From Opitutia bacterium (GTDB taxonomy: Bacteria > Verrucomicrobiota > Verrucomicrobiia > Opitutales > Coraliomargaritaceae), in the NCBI GenBank assembly GCA_029248665.1, contig JAQWIW010000024.1, positions 1-54,979 on the forward strand: 54,979 nucleotides of DNA, given 5' to 3'. Under the pieces are notes generated by a model. It saw nothing but the letters and a program-made list of their open reading frames with translations. It was not told the DNA's origin and did no database searches. Position numbers and translations under genes: made by a program. Of the stretch, positions 7,537-16,654 are shown in pieces (position 1 is the first letter of the stretch; each line of letters begins with the position of its first letter).

Positions 7537-8637
7537 TTAATCTCCTAAGCATCTAATCGCTAATTGGTTAAAAATCGTTACTTGATCTTTAGGGCTTTCC
7601 ACAATTGCTTCAAAGGTCTCGGCAAAAGCAATTTGAAAATCAATAAGGTTTTTCAAATTGAAATGGTTCACACCTTTGAGCAGTCGCCCCAAATAATAAG
7701 GATTTTGGGTGAATACATTAAGGTTAGATTTCGGCCCGCCTTCATCAAAATGCTCGTGAAATTTTCCAGCTATACGGACAAGGTCATTTTGGCTGATTCG
7801 TTGGAATCCAGATCCCAATTCGCCAGAGTCCTTTAAAATACGCAATTGAATCATCAAACGGTTTCTTGATTGCAAGCTTCCTAAAAGCGGTCGAGCTTCA
7901 CTCTGCGTAAAAAAATGGCGACTTAATGCCTCCAAGGTCCACTCCAATTGCCCAGAGAAAAAAGCGTCCGTAGCTTCAAAAAAATCCCCTTCTCCAAAAT
8001 TTGGCACCATTTCATTAACAAGCTCCTCGGTGATTGTTCCATCTTTCTCCGCATAAGTGGTTAACTTTTCTATTTCCATGGCAATTAATCGATTATTCCC
8101 ATTCACTTTATCATTTAAAAGCTGAATGGCTCCATGGCTCATTTTTATTCCGTACTCGGCACAGGTTTGCAGAATTCTTTGTTCGATTTTAGCAATGCCA
8201 TCTTTGCTACTATCAATAATTTCTGAATCACCTTCTTTAATGCACCATTTGTAAAAATTTTTTACTTTATAAACAGGTGATGCCGTAATTAAAACAGCTA
8301 CAGCGGAAGTATCAATCCCATCGAGGACAGATTTAAGGTGCTCTAATAATTCTAACGTTCCCTTGGCATTTCCTGTTTGCGTATTGGCTAAAAAATTCAC
8401 CGCTTTAAGCCAAACGATCTTCTTTTCTCCAAACATTGATTGAGTTTGTATTGCTTCAGTAAAACGATCAATAATTTGGGAAACTTCATCTAAATTGTTA
8501 CCACGACCATCGATCTCCTCTTTAGAGAGATCATCGGTTATTCCTTCTGTTTCTTTTTTAAACCAAGCCTTTCCTTTATCAGAAACAAGAAATTCATCAT
8601 CACCGCAAATAAATGTAAATTTAGCACGAGTAGCCAT
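7537..8637 (-). CDS. holA: DNA polymerase III delta subunit
   Basis: The protein, 366 residues from the chosen start, begins with FTFICGDDEFLV, the degenerate nucleotide-fold strand of the clamp-loader delta subunit. It continues with the delta pattern of an AAA-like domain (MFGEKKIVWLKAVNF), a lid and a helical collar containing DFFEATDAFFSGQLEWTLEAL. It opens the sliding clamp within the clamp-loader complex. An in-frame ATG 21 bases upstream (8658) would add seven residues; the ATG giving MATRAKFTF is preferred from its closeness to the first strand. The gap to the upstream cinA gene is short and the two may share a transcript. Confidence 0.85.
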   Translation of the reverse strand: MATRAKFTFICGDDEFLVSDKGKAWFKKETEGITDDLSKEEIDGRGNNLDEVSQIIDRFTEAIQTQSMFGEKKIVWLKAVNFLANTQTGNAKGTLELLEHLKSVLDGIDTSAVAVLITASPVYKVKNFYKWCIKEGDSEIIDSSKDGIAKIEQRILQTCAEYGIKMSHGAIQLLNDKVNGNNRLIAMEIEKLTTYAEKDGTITEELVNEMVPNFGEGDFFEATDAFFSGQLEWTLEALSRHFFTQSEARPLLGSLQSRNRLMIQLRILKDSGELGSGFQRISQNDLVRIAGKFHEHFDEGGPKSNLNVFTQNPYYLGRLLKGVNHFNLKNLIDFQIAFAETFEAIVESPKDQVTIFNQLAIRCLGD

Positions 8638-8699
8638 AGTGCTATTGTTGAATTTCAAATGACTCTAGCGAGAAAAAAATTTACCCTCTTTAGCTCTTT

Positions 8700-9977
8700 T
8701 TAGATATTCTGTTCCTCTATGTCTGTTTGCTCCTGACCAATCAAAAGCCTACGCATCCAATCCAAGGCAGCATTTACGGCCCTTGCTTTCACGTCCATGC
8801 GACCTCCTAAATATCGAACTCGTTTCCCCCAAATTCCAAAAGAGGAATGAAATCCAATATGGATTGTGCCGATTGGATTATCCTCATTTCCTCCTTCAGG
8901 TCCTGCAAAACCGGTAATACTCAATCCATAATCCGATGATAAATTTTCTGCCACCCCTGAGGCCATCGCAATCGCACACTCGCCACTTACCGCACCATGT
9001 TGATCAATGATTTCTTCTGGGACACCTACCTGCGATATCTTAACTTCATTAGCATAACAAATAACACCCCCTTGAAAAACTTTTGATGCACCGGGAATAT
9101 CGGTAAATGCATTCCCTAATAAGCCTCCAGTACATGATTCTGCTACCGCTAAAGTTTTTTGATGATGCCTAAGTTTATGATAAATAACTTGAGATAAAGT
9201 AATATCACCATAACCCACAAAATGATCTCCAAGAGCTAAACGGCACACTTCGGCTACTTGCTTTAATTGATCCGCATTCTTAGTCTTATCTGCTAAACTT
9301 ATGCGAACATCCACAATGCCCAAATGAACACAAAAAGCCAATTCAGCGAAGCCATATTGCTTAACGATAGGTGCAACCATCTCTTCAACGGAAGATTCGC
9401 CAATCCCACAGGTTCGCAACTGAATGTATGCGTTATCTTCTTGTGCGAAGGAATTGATTTTAAAATAAGGGATTACCTGTTTTTCAAACATGGGAATCAG
9501 TTCATGAGATGGTCCAGGCAGTAAAATAATCGTACATAACTCTTGTTTAACTAATAAGCCTGGAGCCGTGCCTCGATCATTTTTCAATATTTGGCTGCCT
9601 TCTATTTGGTAACATTGTTTTTTGTGTACCTCTGAAACATTGCGCCCTAATTTCAAAAACCTATCTTTGATAGTGTCAAAAATAGACTCGTTATAGATAA
9701 GCTTACGGCCTAAAAGTTTAGCTAAACTTTCTCGTGTAAGATCATCTTCCGTAGGGCCAAGCCCACCAGTAGCAATGACAACATCTGAGCGCTTAGCAGC
9801 GATTGCAAATGCAGCATTTATGGCTTCTGCTTTGTCAGGAACAACTTGGCAATGATCAATCTTCAAGCCTAATAATGACAGTTGCTTGCCTAAATAAGTT
9901 AAATGACTATTAGTACGAATACCTAATAATAACTCGTCTCCTATATTTAAAATTTCAACTGTGACTTGCTTGGACAT
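8700..9977 (-). CDS. cinA: CinA-family protein: competence/damage-inducible, nicotinamide-nucleotide amidohydrolase
   Basis: A 425-residue two-domain protein. The N-terminal MoCF-like half has GDELLLGIRTNSH and TGGLGPTEDDLTRE; the C-terminal PncC-like half has AVAESCTGGLLGNAFTDIPG and FQGGVICYANEVK. CinA proteins carry ADP-ribose/NMN pyrophosphatase and NMN deamidase activities, recycling NMN from DNA ligase and other reactions. Both halves are complete. With pnuC and the riboside kinase this gives three NAD-salvage functions in the first 10 kb, although cinA is not in the same operon. Confidence 0.92.
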   Translation of the reverse strand: MSKQVTVEILNIGDELLLGIRTNSHLTYLGKQLSLLGLKIDHCQVVPDKAEAINAAFAIAAKRSDVVIATGGLGPTEDDLTRESLAKLLGRKLIYNESIFDTIKDRFLKLGRNVSEVHKKQCYQIEGSQILKNDRGTAPGLLVKQELCTIILLPGPSHELIPMFEKQVIPYFKINSFAQEDNAYIQLRTCGIGESSVEEMVAPIVKQYGFAELAFCVHLGIVDVRISLADKTKNADQLKQVAEVCRLALGDHFVGYGDITLSQVIYHKLRHHQKTLAVAESCTGGLLGNAFTDIPGASKVFQGGVICYANEVKISQVGVPEEIIDQHGAVSGECAIAMASGVAENLSSDYGLSITGFAGPEGGNEDNPIGTIHIGFHSSFGIWGKRVRYLGGRMDVKARAVNAALDWMRRLLIGQEQTDIEEQNI

Positions 9978-10049
9978 CGTAATAAAGTTTTCAATTATAG
10001 ATTAAACGCAAGTATGAGACATGTTATTTATTAAAAAGAATTTAATCCA

Positions 10050-11522
10050 ATGACTCAAGAAACCATCAGCGCTTTAAAAGAAGCAATCAGAAAATTGCCC
10101 AATAAGCCAGGTGTCTACGTCATGCACAATCAATTCAAGCAACCATTGTATGTGGGTAAGGCAAAAAACTTAAAAAAGCGAGTCGCTTCCTATTTTCAAG
10201 CTTCCAAAAGATTTCAACTTGCTCAGCCGAAAATCAAAGCGATGGTTGAGCAAATAGAAAGCTTTGAATACCATTGCGTGAATTCAGAATCAGAGGCATT
10301 ACTTCTTGAAAGTCAATTAATCAAAAAATTTAAGCCTAAGTATAATACTAGCCTAAAAGACGATAAGCGATTCCTTCTTGTGCAATTAAATCCTAAGGAA
10401 ACTTTGCCTAGATTTCGCTTAACTCGGAATCGAATCTATAAACATTATCGTTACTATGGGCCTTTCCCGCATGCAGGGTCTTTACGAAAAACACTTGATA
10501 TAATGAAACGAAAATTTGGTGTTTTGTTAAATGATGCTAATCCGAAAAAAATTGATGCTCACACTTGGCATCTTTATGATGATGTGCGTGCTGAATTATC
10601 TGACCTGCCTAATGAAATCACTGAAGAAACCTATCGTGAACGAGTTGAAAAAGCCTGTAAATTTCTCGAAGGGCAAACGGAAAGCATTATTGATGCACTT
10701 AAGGAAAGAATGCAGGCTTATTCAAAAAAACAAAACTATGAAAGAGCAAGTGCACTGAGAGACCAAATCATTGCCATCCAGCAAACCTCCAAACGTACTA
10801 GGAAATTTGAGCGAAATTTAACTGGCTTTATTACAGAAAAAGAGAGCCTCACCACTTTAAAAGAAGAACTTTCACTCAGCAAGCTGCCTAAACATATAGA
10901 ATGCTTCGACATTTCTCACATTTCTGGAAGCTTTTGCGTCGCATCAATGGTTTGTTTTAGCAATGGGAAGCCTAATCGGAAGCAATATCGTCGATACAAA
11001 ATCAAATCTTTCATTGGAAATGATGATTTTCGGGCAATTGAAGAAGTTGTCAGTCGTCGCTACCAACGTTTACAAAAAGAAGGATTACCATTCCCTGATT
11101 TAATAGTCATTGATGGAGGGCTCGGTCAAGTACACGCTGCAATAAAGGCCTTTAAAACTCTAAAGAAAACTCCACCTTACTTAATAGGGTTAGCCAAAAA
11201 AAATGAAACGATCGTTTTTCCTGATGATCGCCCTAGTTTAAATTTACCATTTCGTAATCCTGCATTAAGGCTTTTGCAGTATTTAAGAGATGAGGCACAT
11301 TCTTTTGCGAATAATTTTAATGCCGAATTAAGAAGTAAAAAAATACAAGAATCTATACTCGATGACTTTAAAGGCGTGGGTGAAACTCGAAAAGCTGAAT
11401 TGCTAAAAAGTTTTGGCACGATCAAAAACTTAAGAAATGCAACTATCGATGAACTAGTTCAGGGAAAAGGTATTGGATTAAAAACTGCTGAAAAACTATC
11501 TCAATTCCTGGCACAAAACTAA
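10050..11522 (+). CDS. uvrC: UvrABC excinuclease subunit C, compact form without the Fe-S cysteines
   Basis: A UvrC of 490 residues, about 110 shorter than usual. The GIY-YIG nuclease is intact (GVY 21-23, YVG 34-36, Arg44, Glu87), as are the UVR motif that binds UvrB (about 221-245), the RNase H-like nuclease triad (Asp287 in ECFDIS, Asp355 in IDGGLGQ, His417 in RDEAH) and the C-terminal helix-hairpin-helix pair (about 440-490). The region at 155-205, where E. coli UvrC has four cysteines holding a 4Fe-4S cluster, keeps one cysteine only (Cys203, in the following helix). The linker between UVR and the second nuclease is about 40 residues instead of more than 100. All catalytic residues remain, so it should cut on both sides of lesions. 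Confidence 0.9.
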   Translation: MTQETISALKEAIRKLPNKPGVYVMHNQFKQPLYVGKAKNLKKRVASYFQASKRFQLAQPKIKAMVEQIESFEYHCVNSESEALLLESQLIKKFKPKYNTSLKDDKRFLLVQLNPKETLPRFRLTRNRIYKHYRYYGPFPHAGSLRKTLDIMKRKFGVLLNDANPKKIDAHTWHLYDDVRAELSDLPNEITEETYRERVEKACKFLEGQTESIIDALKERMQAYSKKQNYERASALRDQIIAIQQTSKRTRKFERNLTGFITEKESLTTLKEELSLSKLPKHIECFDISHISGSFCVASMVCFSNGKPNRKQYRRYKIKSFIGNDDFRAIEEVVSRRYQRLQKEGLPFPDLIVIDGGLGQVHAAIKAFKTLKKTPPYLIGLAKKNETIVFPDDRPSLNLPFRNPALRLLQYLRDEAHSFANNFNAELRSKKIQESILDDFKGVGETRKAELLKSFGTIKNLRNATIDELVQGKGIGLKTAEKLSQFLAQN

Positions 11523-11547
11523 ATATTCAGACTAGTTCTTATGGTTT

Positions 11548-11892
11548 TTAGCGCGCAATTATTGAGCCGTATTTTTCTGAATGCGCAGAAATCCCTTCAT
11601 CGCGATAAATTATTTCCGGATATACTTCGTCTTCTATAATTTCTAATTCGGAAATTACTTTTCTAGGTCCAATAAACTCATAAAGACTGACTGAATAAAA
11701 ATCATACTCTTCAAAATATTGATTGGCGGAAGAAAGAATCTGATTCAAGTTTGCTACGATCCTTTTTTTTTGGCTGCGCTCATTGTATTCTTGGAGAATT
11801 GGAAAAGTAATTATAAGCAATAAGAATAATGCGAAAATCGATAAAAAAAATTCGATTAAAGTGAAGCCGTACGTCTTTGCTTGAGACTGCAT
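11548..11892 (-). CDS. Type IV pilin-like / pseudopilin protein
   Basis: A 114-residue protein with a short basic leader, then GFTLIEFFLSIFALFLLL: a prepilin peptidase site (G before FTLIE, Glu at +5) followed by the hydrophobic assembly helix. The C-terminal domain of about 80 residues is not recognisable. Such proteins are processed by prepilin peptidase and built into pili or type II secretion pseudopili; Verrucomicrobiota carry many single copies of unknown use. It begins 26 bases after the stop of the 565-residue repeat/FGE-like gene and is probably co-transcribed with it. No secretion ATPase or platform gene is nearby. Confidence 0.78.
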   Translation of the reverse strand: MQSQAKTYGFTLIEFFLSIFALFLLLIITFPILQEYNERSQKKRIVANLNQILSSANQYFEEYDFYSVSLYEFIGPRKVISELEIIEDEVYPEIIYRDEGISAHSEKYGSIIAR

Positions 11893-11918
11893 AATTTATC
11901 TACTTATAGATTTAACGA

Positions 11919-13616
11919 TTATTCAACTACAAAGCGAAAGCCAATCAATCGACTTCTCTCATTGCGATTTGCCACCCTTAATGGCATCCCATAGATAGCC
12001 TCTAAACTATCACTAAAATGGCCTCCTATGTGTTTAACTGGCTCATTGTCAAAGACACCATCACTGTAAAGCCATTCGCTAACATTTCCCAATAAATCAT
12101 AAAACCCTTCCCCTAATGGATCCTTGCTTGCTATGTTTGTTAACTTTCCTCCGTCTACACTTGAAACAACAAAATTCTCTAGTTTAACAAAACGCAAGGA
12201 CCCTACTGCAGCACGAAATTCATATTCTTTTGGCAGGCGAATTTTTAAGCCCATGACCCAAGATAGACGCTTACAAAACATCTTCGCCTCTTCCCAATTA
12301 ACAGATTCAACAGGCTTCAGGTCTCCAATAAAGCGACTTGGATTATACCCTATAATTGTTGAATACAAAGCCTGTGAAACTTCTGTTTTCAACATTCTAA
12401 TGCCTGGTTCTCCAGGAACGGAGATTAAGTTTTCGTATATTCTATCCTGTACTAGCTCTAAGTTATTTCGAATAAAATTAAGGTATTTAATTTTTACGTT
12501 TGATACACTATCATTGTGAGAACTTTTAGGAAACTCTTCCTGCATTCTCAAAATAGCATCTGAAATTCTCAATATCTTACTTTTAGCTAATGATACTTTC
12601 CTTTGTCTTAAATCACGATCGATTTCAAAGTTTAAAGTATTAATTATCTCACCCAAATCATGACTTGCTGATGTTTGAGCTTTTCTCATTAGGTCATTCA
12701 TCCTATCAATAGAATTATAAGGACTATCTGCATACAATATGTTTAGTTTATCCTGTAATTGCCTTGCATCGTCATAGAAATTGGCAGCCTTAAGATTGTC
12801 ACCCTTTTCGACAAAAGATTCTGCTTTATTTTCTAAATCATCTATTTGTTGGTATAAAGGCGTGCTTAGATAAGTAATTTTTTTGAGCTCAAGCAAATTA
12901 AGTTTAGAGCCATCTGAAAGATCCGAGCTACGGTATTCAGAATTCAAATATAACTGCTTTTCAATGGCTTCTACTAATAGATCCGCCGCCTCGCTCCACT
13001 TTTCTTCATTATTCAGTGTCTCTATTTTCGCTTCCAAAAGGAGAATCTCATTATGAATTGGGTAGGCATTTAAAAAAGCCAACCTTCGTTTTAATTGAGC
13101 TATGCGATTGATATTATAAAAAGAACTTAAGGAGTAGGAATCATTTATCTTTGTTTGCAAGGCGATAGACTCTTTAATTGCCTCAATCGCATTTAGATAA
13201 TCGTCCTCATCAAATAATTCCTGACTCAACTCTTCTTTTACGATACTCAATTTATAAATATCTTCAGAGAGAACTTCGTCGTAACGTTGTTTAAGATAAT
13301 CTAAGCGCTGTTTAGCAGAATCACTATAGTAAGGCAGTTCTGCCACATAAGACTCTTGATACTCGATTGCTTCCAATAGCAATAGTGTATCGGCTTCAGT
13401 CATTTTTCTCAAAGAAATGATTTCTTCAAATTGCCCTTCGGATTCAAAACTTTTCAGTCGTAATGTTTCTACTGCTTCAGAAACTTCCGATGTTGCGGTG
13501 ATCGTTTTTTTTGAACTGTAATTAATTGTTTTAGGCCCTGAAATAAGTAAGAGCACAAATAGACCAATCAAAATGAAAGGTATTAAAATATAACAGATAA
13601 TTTTTACTAAAGACAT
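11919..13616 (-). CDS. Membrane-anchored protein with 67-residue helical repeats and a C-terminal FGE/SUMF1-like domain
   Basis: A 565-residue protein. Residues 5-26 form one membrane helix, so the rest should face the periplasm. Residues 73-400 hold four or five degenerate helical repeats, with a conserved Gln at 87, 154, 221 and 288 (spacing exactly 67) and a weaker copy at 359. Residues 405-565 resemble the formylglycine-generating-enzyme/C-type-lectin fold: PVESVNWEEAKMFCKRLS, RLPKEYEFRAA, GFYDLLGNVSEWLYSDG, GGHFSD and a closing GFRFV. The cysteines that catalyse formylglycine formation near the C-terminus are absent (NRNERSRLIGFRF), so a binding role is more likely than catalysis. It precedes a pseudopilin gene. 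The repeat is not one I can name. Confidence 0.75.
   Translation of the reverse strand: MSLVKIICYILIPFILIGLFVLLLISGPKTINYSSKKTITATSEVSEAVETLRLKSFESEGQFEEIISLRKMTEADTLLLLEAIEYQESYVAELPYYSDSAKQRLDYLKQRYDEVLSEDIYKLSIVKEELSQELFDEDDYLNAIEAIKESIALQTKINDSYSLSSFYNINRIAQLKRRLAFLNAYPIHNEILLLEAKIETLNNEEKWSEAADLLVEAIEKQLYLNSEYRSSDLSDGSKLNLLELKKITYLSTPLYQQIDDLENKAESFVEKGDNLKAANFYDDARQLQDKLNILYADSPYNSIDRMNDLMRKAQTSASHDLGEIINTLNFEIDRDLRQRKVSLAKSKILRISDAILRMQEEFPKSSHNDSVSNVKIKYLNFIRNNLELVQDRIYENLISVPGEPGIRMLKTEVSQALYSTIIGYNPSRFIGDLKPVESVNWEEAKMFCKRLSWVMGLKIRLPKEYEFRAAVGSLRFVKLENFVVSSVDGGKLTNIASKDPLGEGFYDLLGNVSEWLYSDGVFDNEPVKHIGGHFSDSLEAIYGMPLRVANRNERSRLIGFRFVVE
12417..13400 (-). repeat. Tandem 67-residue coding repeats (four regular copies plus one degenerate)
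   Basis: Within the FGE-like gene, units of about 201 bases encode the pattern (A/E)-x-Q-x-x-hydrophobic, then Y or aromatic, then S, then an N/D-x-(R/K)-hydrophobic turn and L-K/R. Anchors are Gln87, Gln154, Gln221 and Gln288, with serines near 98, 165, 231 and 298. Approximate units are residues 73-139, 140-206, 207-273 and 274-340, plus a shifted copy at 341-400 with Gln359. Nucleotide identity is not obvious, so the duplication is old. Confidence 0.6.
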
Positions 13617-13742
13617 AAACAGTATAACTTATTTTTATGTAAGGATCACAAACTAAATATATAATGATTTCATTCAAGTAAAAGAAATTAGAAAAAAATC
13701 ACTTATTGCGCTTCTTCAAAAGACCGTTTAACTATCTCAATT

Positions 13743-14600
13743 ATGTATAATTCATTAAGCATAATTGGGCCCGGGCTACTCGGTGCTTCTATCGCTATGT
13801 CCGTTTATGAAAAGAAATTGGCTAAAGAAATTCATCTCTGGGCACGCAGTGAACACAAACGGAACCTTTGCTTAAAAACTGATTGGTGCGATCATGTTCA
13901 TGAAACTCTTGAACATGTGGCTAAAAATAGTGATTTTATTATAATCTGTACCCCGGTTGACACCATTATCCCTATTCTTAAAACCATAGCCCCGCATTTA
14001 ACCCCTGGAACGATTGTCACTGATGTGGGAAGCGTTAAAGAAAGCATTTGTTCGCTCGCTAAAACTATCCCAAACAATAACCATTTCCATTTTATTGGAT
14101 CCCATCCAATGGCTGGTTCAGAAAAAAGTGGGATGGAACATGCAAGCTCCACTCTGCTCAAAGAAGCCACTTGCATTGTCACCCCTACAGAGCAAGCCGA
14201 GACATCCGCCTTAGAAAAAGTGACCCAATTTTGGGACAATCTCGAAATGCAACCAGTGCTTATGGAACCTCAAATTCATGATTCGCTAATAGCAAAGATT
14301 AGCCACTTACCCCATATAGTCGCTTCGATTCTTGCTGCTTCACTTTCCGATATCCCCACTGAACAATTTGCATATTCAGGCGGTGGACTCAAAGACACTA
14401 CTCGAGTTGCCGGAGGAAGTCCAAGCTTATGGCAGTCTATTATATCTCAGAATGCCGATCCCATTCTTAAATCTATTGATCAATTTGAGCATACGCTCAA
14501 AGCATTCAAAGAAAGCTTAGCCTCTCAAGACCTCGATAATTTGCATAAAATTCTAAATGAAGGTCAATTAACAAGAAAAGCCATTGAAAAATCTAACTAG
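13743..14600 (+). CDS. tyrA: Prephenate dehydrogenase
   Basis: A 285-residue enzyme starting IIGPGLLGASIAMSV, the NAD-binding loop of the TyrA family, followed by TDVGSVKESI, GSHPMAGSEKSGMEHA and ISHLPHIVAS, all family landmarks. It oxidatively decarboxylates prephenate to 4-hydroxyphenylpyruvate for tyrosine synthesis. There is no fused chorismate mutase or ACT domain, so feedback control is not visible in the protein. It heads a tightly packed run tyrA-aroA-cmk-plsC-purM; the 126-base upstream gap contains a TATAAT at 13660-13665 without a convincing -35 box. Confidence 0.92.
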   Translation: MYNSLSIIGPGLLGASIAMSVYEKKLAKEIHLWARSEHKRNLCLKTDWCDHVHETLEHVAKNSDFIIICTPVDTIIPILKTIAPHLTPGTIVTDVGSVKESICSLAKTIPNNNHFHFIGSHPMAGSEKSGMEHASSTLLKEATCIVTPTEQAETSALEKVTQFWDNLEMQPVLMEPQIHDSLIAKISHLPHIVASILAASLSDIPTEQFAYSGGGLKDTTRVAGGSPSLWQSIISQNADPILKSIDQFEHTLKAFKESLASQDLDNLHKILNEGQLTRKAIEKSN

Positions 14601-14630
14601 TGGCTCATCTATAATTTATTGAATTTAACA

Positions 14631-15995
14631 GTGAGATCACCTTTAGCCATAGTACCATTTAAGAATCCGATATCAGGAACCTTATGCCTCCCCGGCTCAA
14701 AAAGCATTACAAATCGTGCATTGATTATCGCGGCACTTTGCGATGGCCCGGTGACTCTTAATGGAGCATTATTTAGCCGAGATACACTTATAATGATCGA
14801 AGCTCTACAAAAGCTTGGTTTTGAAATCCTTGCAGACAAAGACAACTCTACAATCAATATAAAGGGCCTAGCTGGCATCATCCCCAATAAAACCGCATCT
14901 CTTCATGTCGGGAATGCGGGAACAGCTGCACGTTTCATCACCGCCTTCCTTGCTCTTCAAAAAGATGGTGAATATACTTTAGACGGTGACCCACAAATGC
15001 GAGATCGGCCAATGAAAGGGCTTATTGATGCCTTAAATGAACTTGGCTCTGCCACATTCACTTTTTTGGAGAAACCTTATCATTTTCCCTTTCACATGAA
15101 AACTCACGGGGTTCAAAAAAATCAGGCTAGCGTCGACGCCTCAGCCAGTAGCCAAATTCTTTCTGCATTACTACTAACACTTCCTGCTTCTAAACAATCT
15201 ATCCAACTTGACTGTCCTCATGTTCGCACTGCCTATGTTCAAGTTACAGAACAAATAAAATCTAACTTCGGAATTCTTAAATCTGCGATGACTGGCGGAG
15301 ATTCCTTCAAGATAAGCGATAATTCATACCAAACCTCTGAAGGCTCACATTTTTTAATCGAGCCTGATTTATCTGCCGCTAGCTATTTCTTTGCACTCAC
15401 CCTACTACATGGAGGTTCACTCTCTATAAAGAACATCCCCGCCCAGCCCATACAAGGTGATGCCGCATTTGCCGAACTCCTTAAGTCACACGCCCTAGAA
15501 ATAAGCCCTCAAGCGAATGGATGGGATATTCAACGCCCTCTAAATAGCTCCATAGAAAAAGCGGTTGCCGATTTTAATTTTAACTTATTCTCAGACACCT
15601 TTTTAACCTACGCGGCCATTTCTCCCTTGCTCAATAGTGAAACGAATATCACGGGGATTAAGCACACTCGATTTCAAGAAACGGATCGAGTATCTGCCAT
15701 GGCAACGGAACTCAAGAAGCTAGGACAAACTGTACATGAGAGTGAAGATTCATTAAAAATCCTAAGTGATAAAAATGCTTTGATTGAAAAAGCTAAAGCA
15801 GCCCGTGCTAAAGGAAAACTTTTAGAAATCGAAACCTATGAAGACCATCGATTTGCCATGAGTTTCGGAGTACTAGGCACCTATGATTTATTTGGAGATG
15901 GACAAGCTTGGTTAAGCATAAAAGATTCTGAATGTTGCGGAAAAACCTTCCCTGATTTTTTTCAGACACTCGAAACCTTTAGACATGACAGCTAG
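14631..15995 (+). CDS. aroA: 3-phosphoshikimate 1-carboxyvinyltransferase (EPSP synthase)
   Basis: About 454 residues with the full EPSP synthase set: PGSKSITNRAL, GNAGTAARF, RDRPM, DASASSQILSAL, the catalytic region FSDTFLTYAA, ETDRVSAMATELKKLG and EDHRFAMSF. It joins shikimate 3-phosphate and phosphoenolpyruvate. No ATG precedes the first conserved strand; GTG at 14631 (VRSPLAIVPF) or TTG at 14619 must be used. It ends inside the cmk start, overlapping by 11 bases, so the two are translationally linked. Confidence 0.94.
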   Translation: MRSPLAIVPFKNPISGTLCLPGSKSITNRALIIAALCDGPVTLNGALFSRDTLIMIEALQKLGFEILADKDNSTINIKGLAGIIPNKTASLHVGNAGTAARFITAFLALQKDGEYTLDGDPQMRDRPMKGLIDALNELGSATFTFLEKPYHFPFHMKTHGVQKNQASVDASASSQILSALLLTLPASKQSIQLDCPHVRTAYVQVTEQIKSNFGILKSAMTGGDSFKISDNSYQTSEGSHFLIEPDLSAASYFFALTLLHGGSLSIKNIPAQPIQGDAAFAELLKSHALEISPQANGWDIQRPLNSSIEKAVADFNFNLFSDTFLTYAAISPLLNSETNITGIKHTRFQETDRVSAMATELKKLGQTVHESEDSLKILSDKNALIEKAKAARAKGKLLEIETYEDHRFAMSFGVLGTYDLFGDGQAWLSIKDSECCGKTFPDFFQTLETFRHDS

Positions 15996-16653
15996 CCCTA
16001 AACAGACTTTCAACATCATCTCACTTGATGGGGCTGCAGCCACAGGCAAATCATCTACTGCTCACGCAGTTGCCAAGTCTCTCAACTATCTGCATGTCGA
16101 TACAGGCGCACATTATCGTATCATTTGTTACCACTTAAATCAAAAATCAATACAAGCATTAGAAAATTTAGAGCTCCTGACTGCGCTAGATTCATTTAAG
16201 ATCAAAACCCTTCTAAGCGAGAATTCTGTCCTTTTTGAAATTAATGAAACGCAAGTCGAGCCTGATGACTTACGCTCCTACACTGTTAATACTCTTGTTT
16301 CTCAATTTGCCTCACTCAAACCAGTTAGAGACTTTCTTCTACGCTACCAACGATCACTCGTCGACTTCGCCAAAATGCATAATTTCAAAGGGATGGTTGT
16401 CGAAGGGAGAGATATTGGAAGTATTGTTTTCCCAAATGCCACTTTAAAAGTCTTCCTAGAAGCCGATGCTAAGACACGGATAGCCCGCAGAGAAAAAGAA
16501 GGGCACATGGATGTTATCAATAAAAGAGATACTATAGATGCAACTCGGAAACTATCCCCACTTACATGCCCCAAAGATGCATTAAATATCAACACATCAC
16601 TACGCTCGCTTGACGAAGTAGTCTCTATAATCTTAAAAGAAATAGCACAATAA
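15985..16653 (+). CDS. cmk: Cytidylate kinase
   Basis: A 222-residue nucleoside monophosphate kinase. The P-loop is DGAAATGKSSTA, the substrate region VDTGAHYR and the VVEGRDIGSIVFP strand are the CMP-kinase landmarks, and RIARREKEG and a lid region with NKRDTIDATRKLSPL follow. It phosphorylates CMP and dCMP. The aroA-cmk pairing is a widely conserved gene order. The next gene, plsC, begins one base after its stop. Confidence 0.92.
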   Translation: MTASPKQTFNIISLDGAAATGKSSTAHAVAKSLNYLHVDTGAHYRIICYHLNQKSIQALENLELLTALDSFKIKTLLSENSVLFEINETQVEPDDLRSYTVNTLVSQFASLKPVRDFLLRYQRSLVDFAKMHNFKGMVVEGRDIGSIVFPNATLKVFLEADAKTRIARREKEGHMDVINKRDTIDATRKLSPLTCPKDALNINTSLRSLDEVVSIILKEIAQ

Positions 16654-16654
16654 G

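Noticed and set aside
12124-12519. 131-residue plus-strand frame opposite the FGE-like gene
   Set aside because: The minus-strand frame has clear FGE-fold motifs over the same bases; the plus frame has none.
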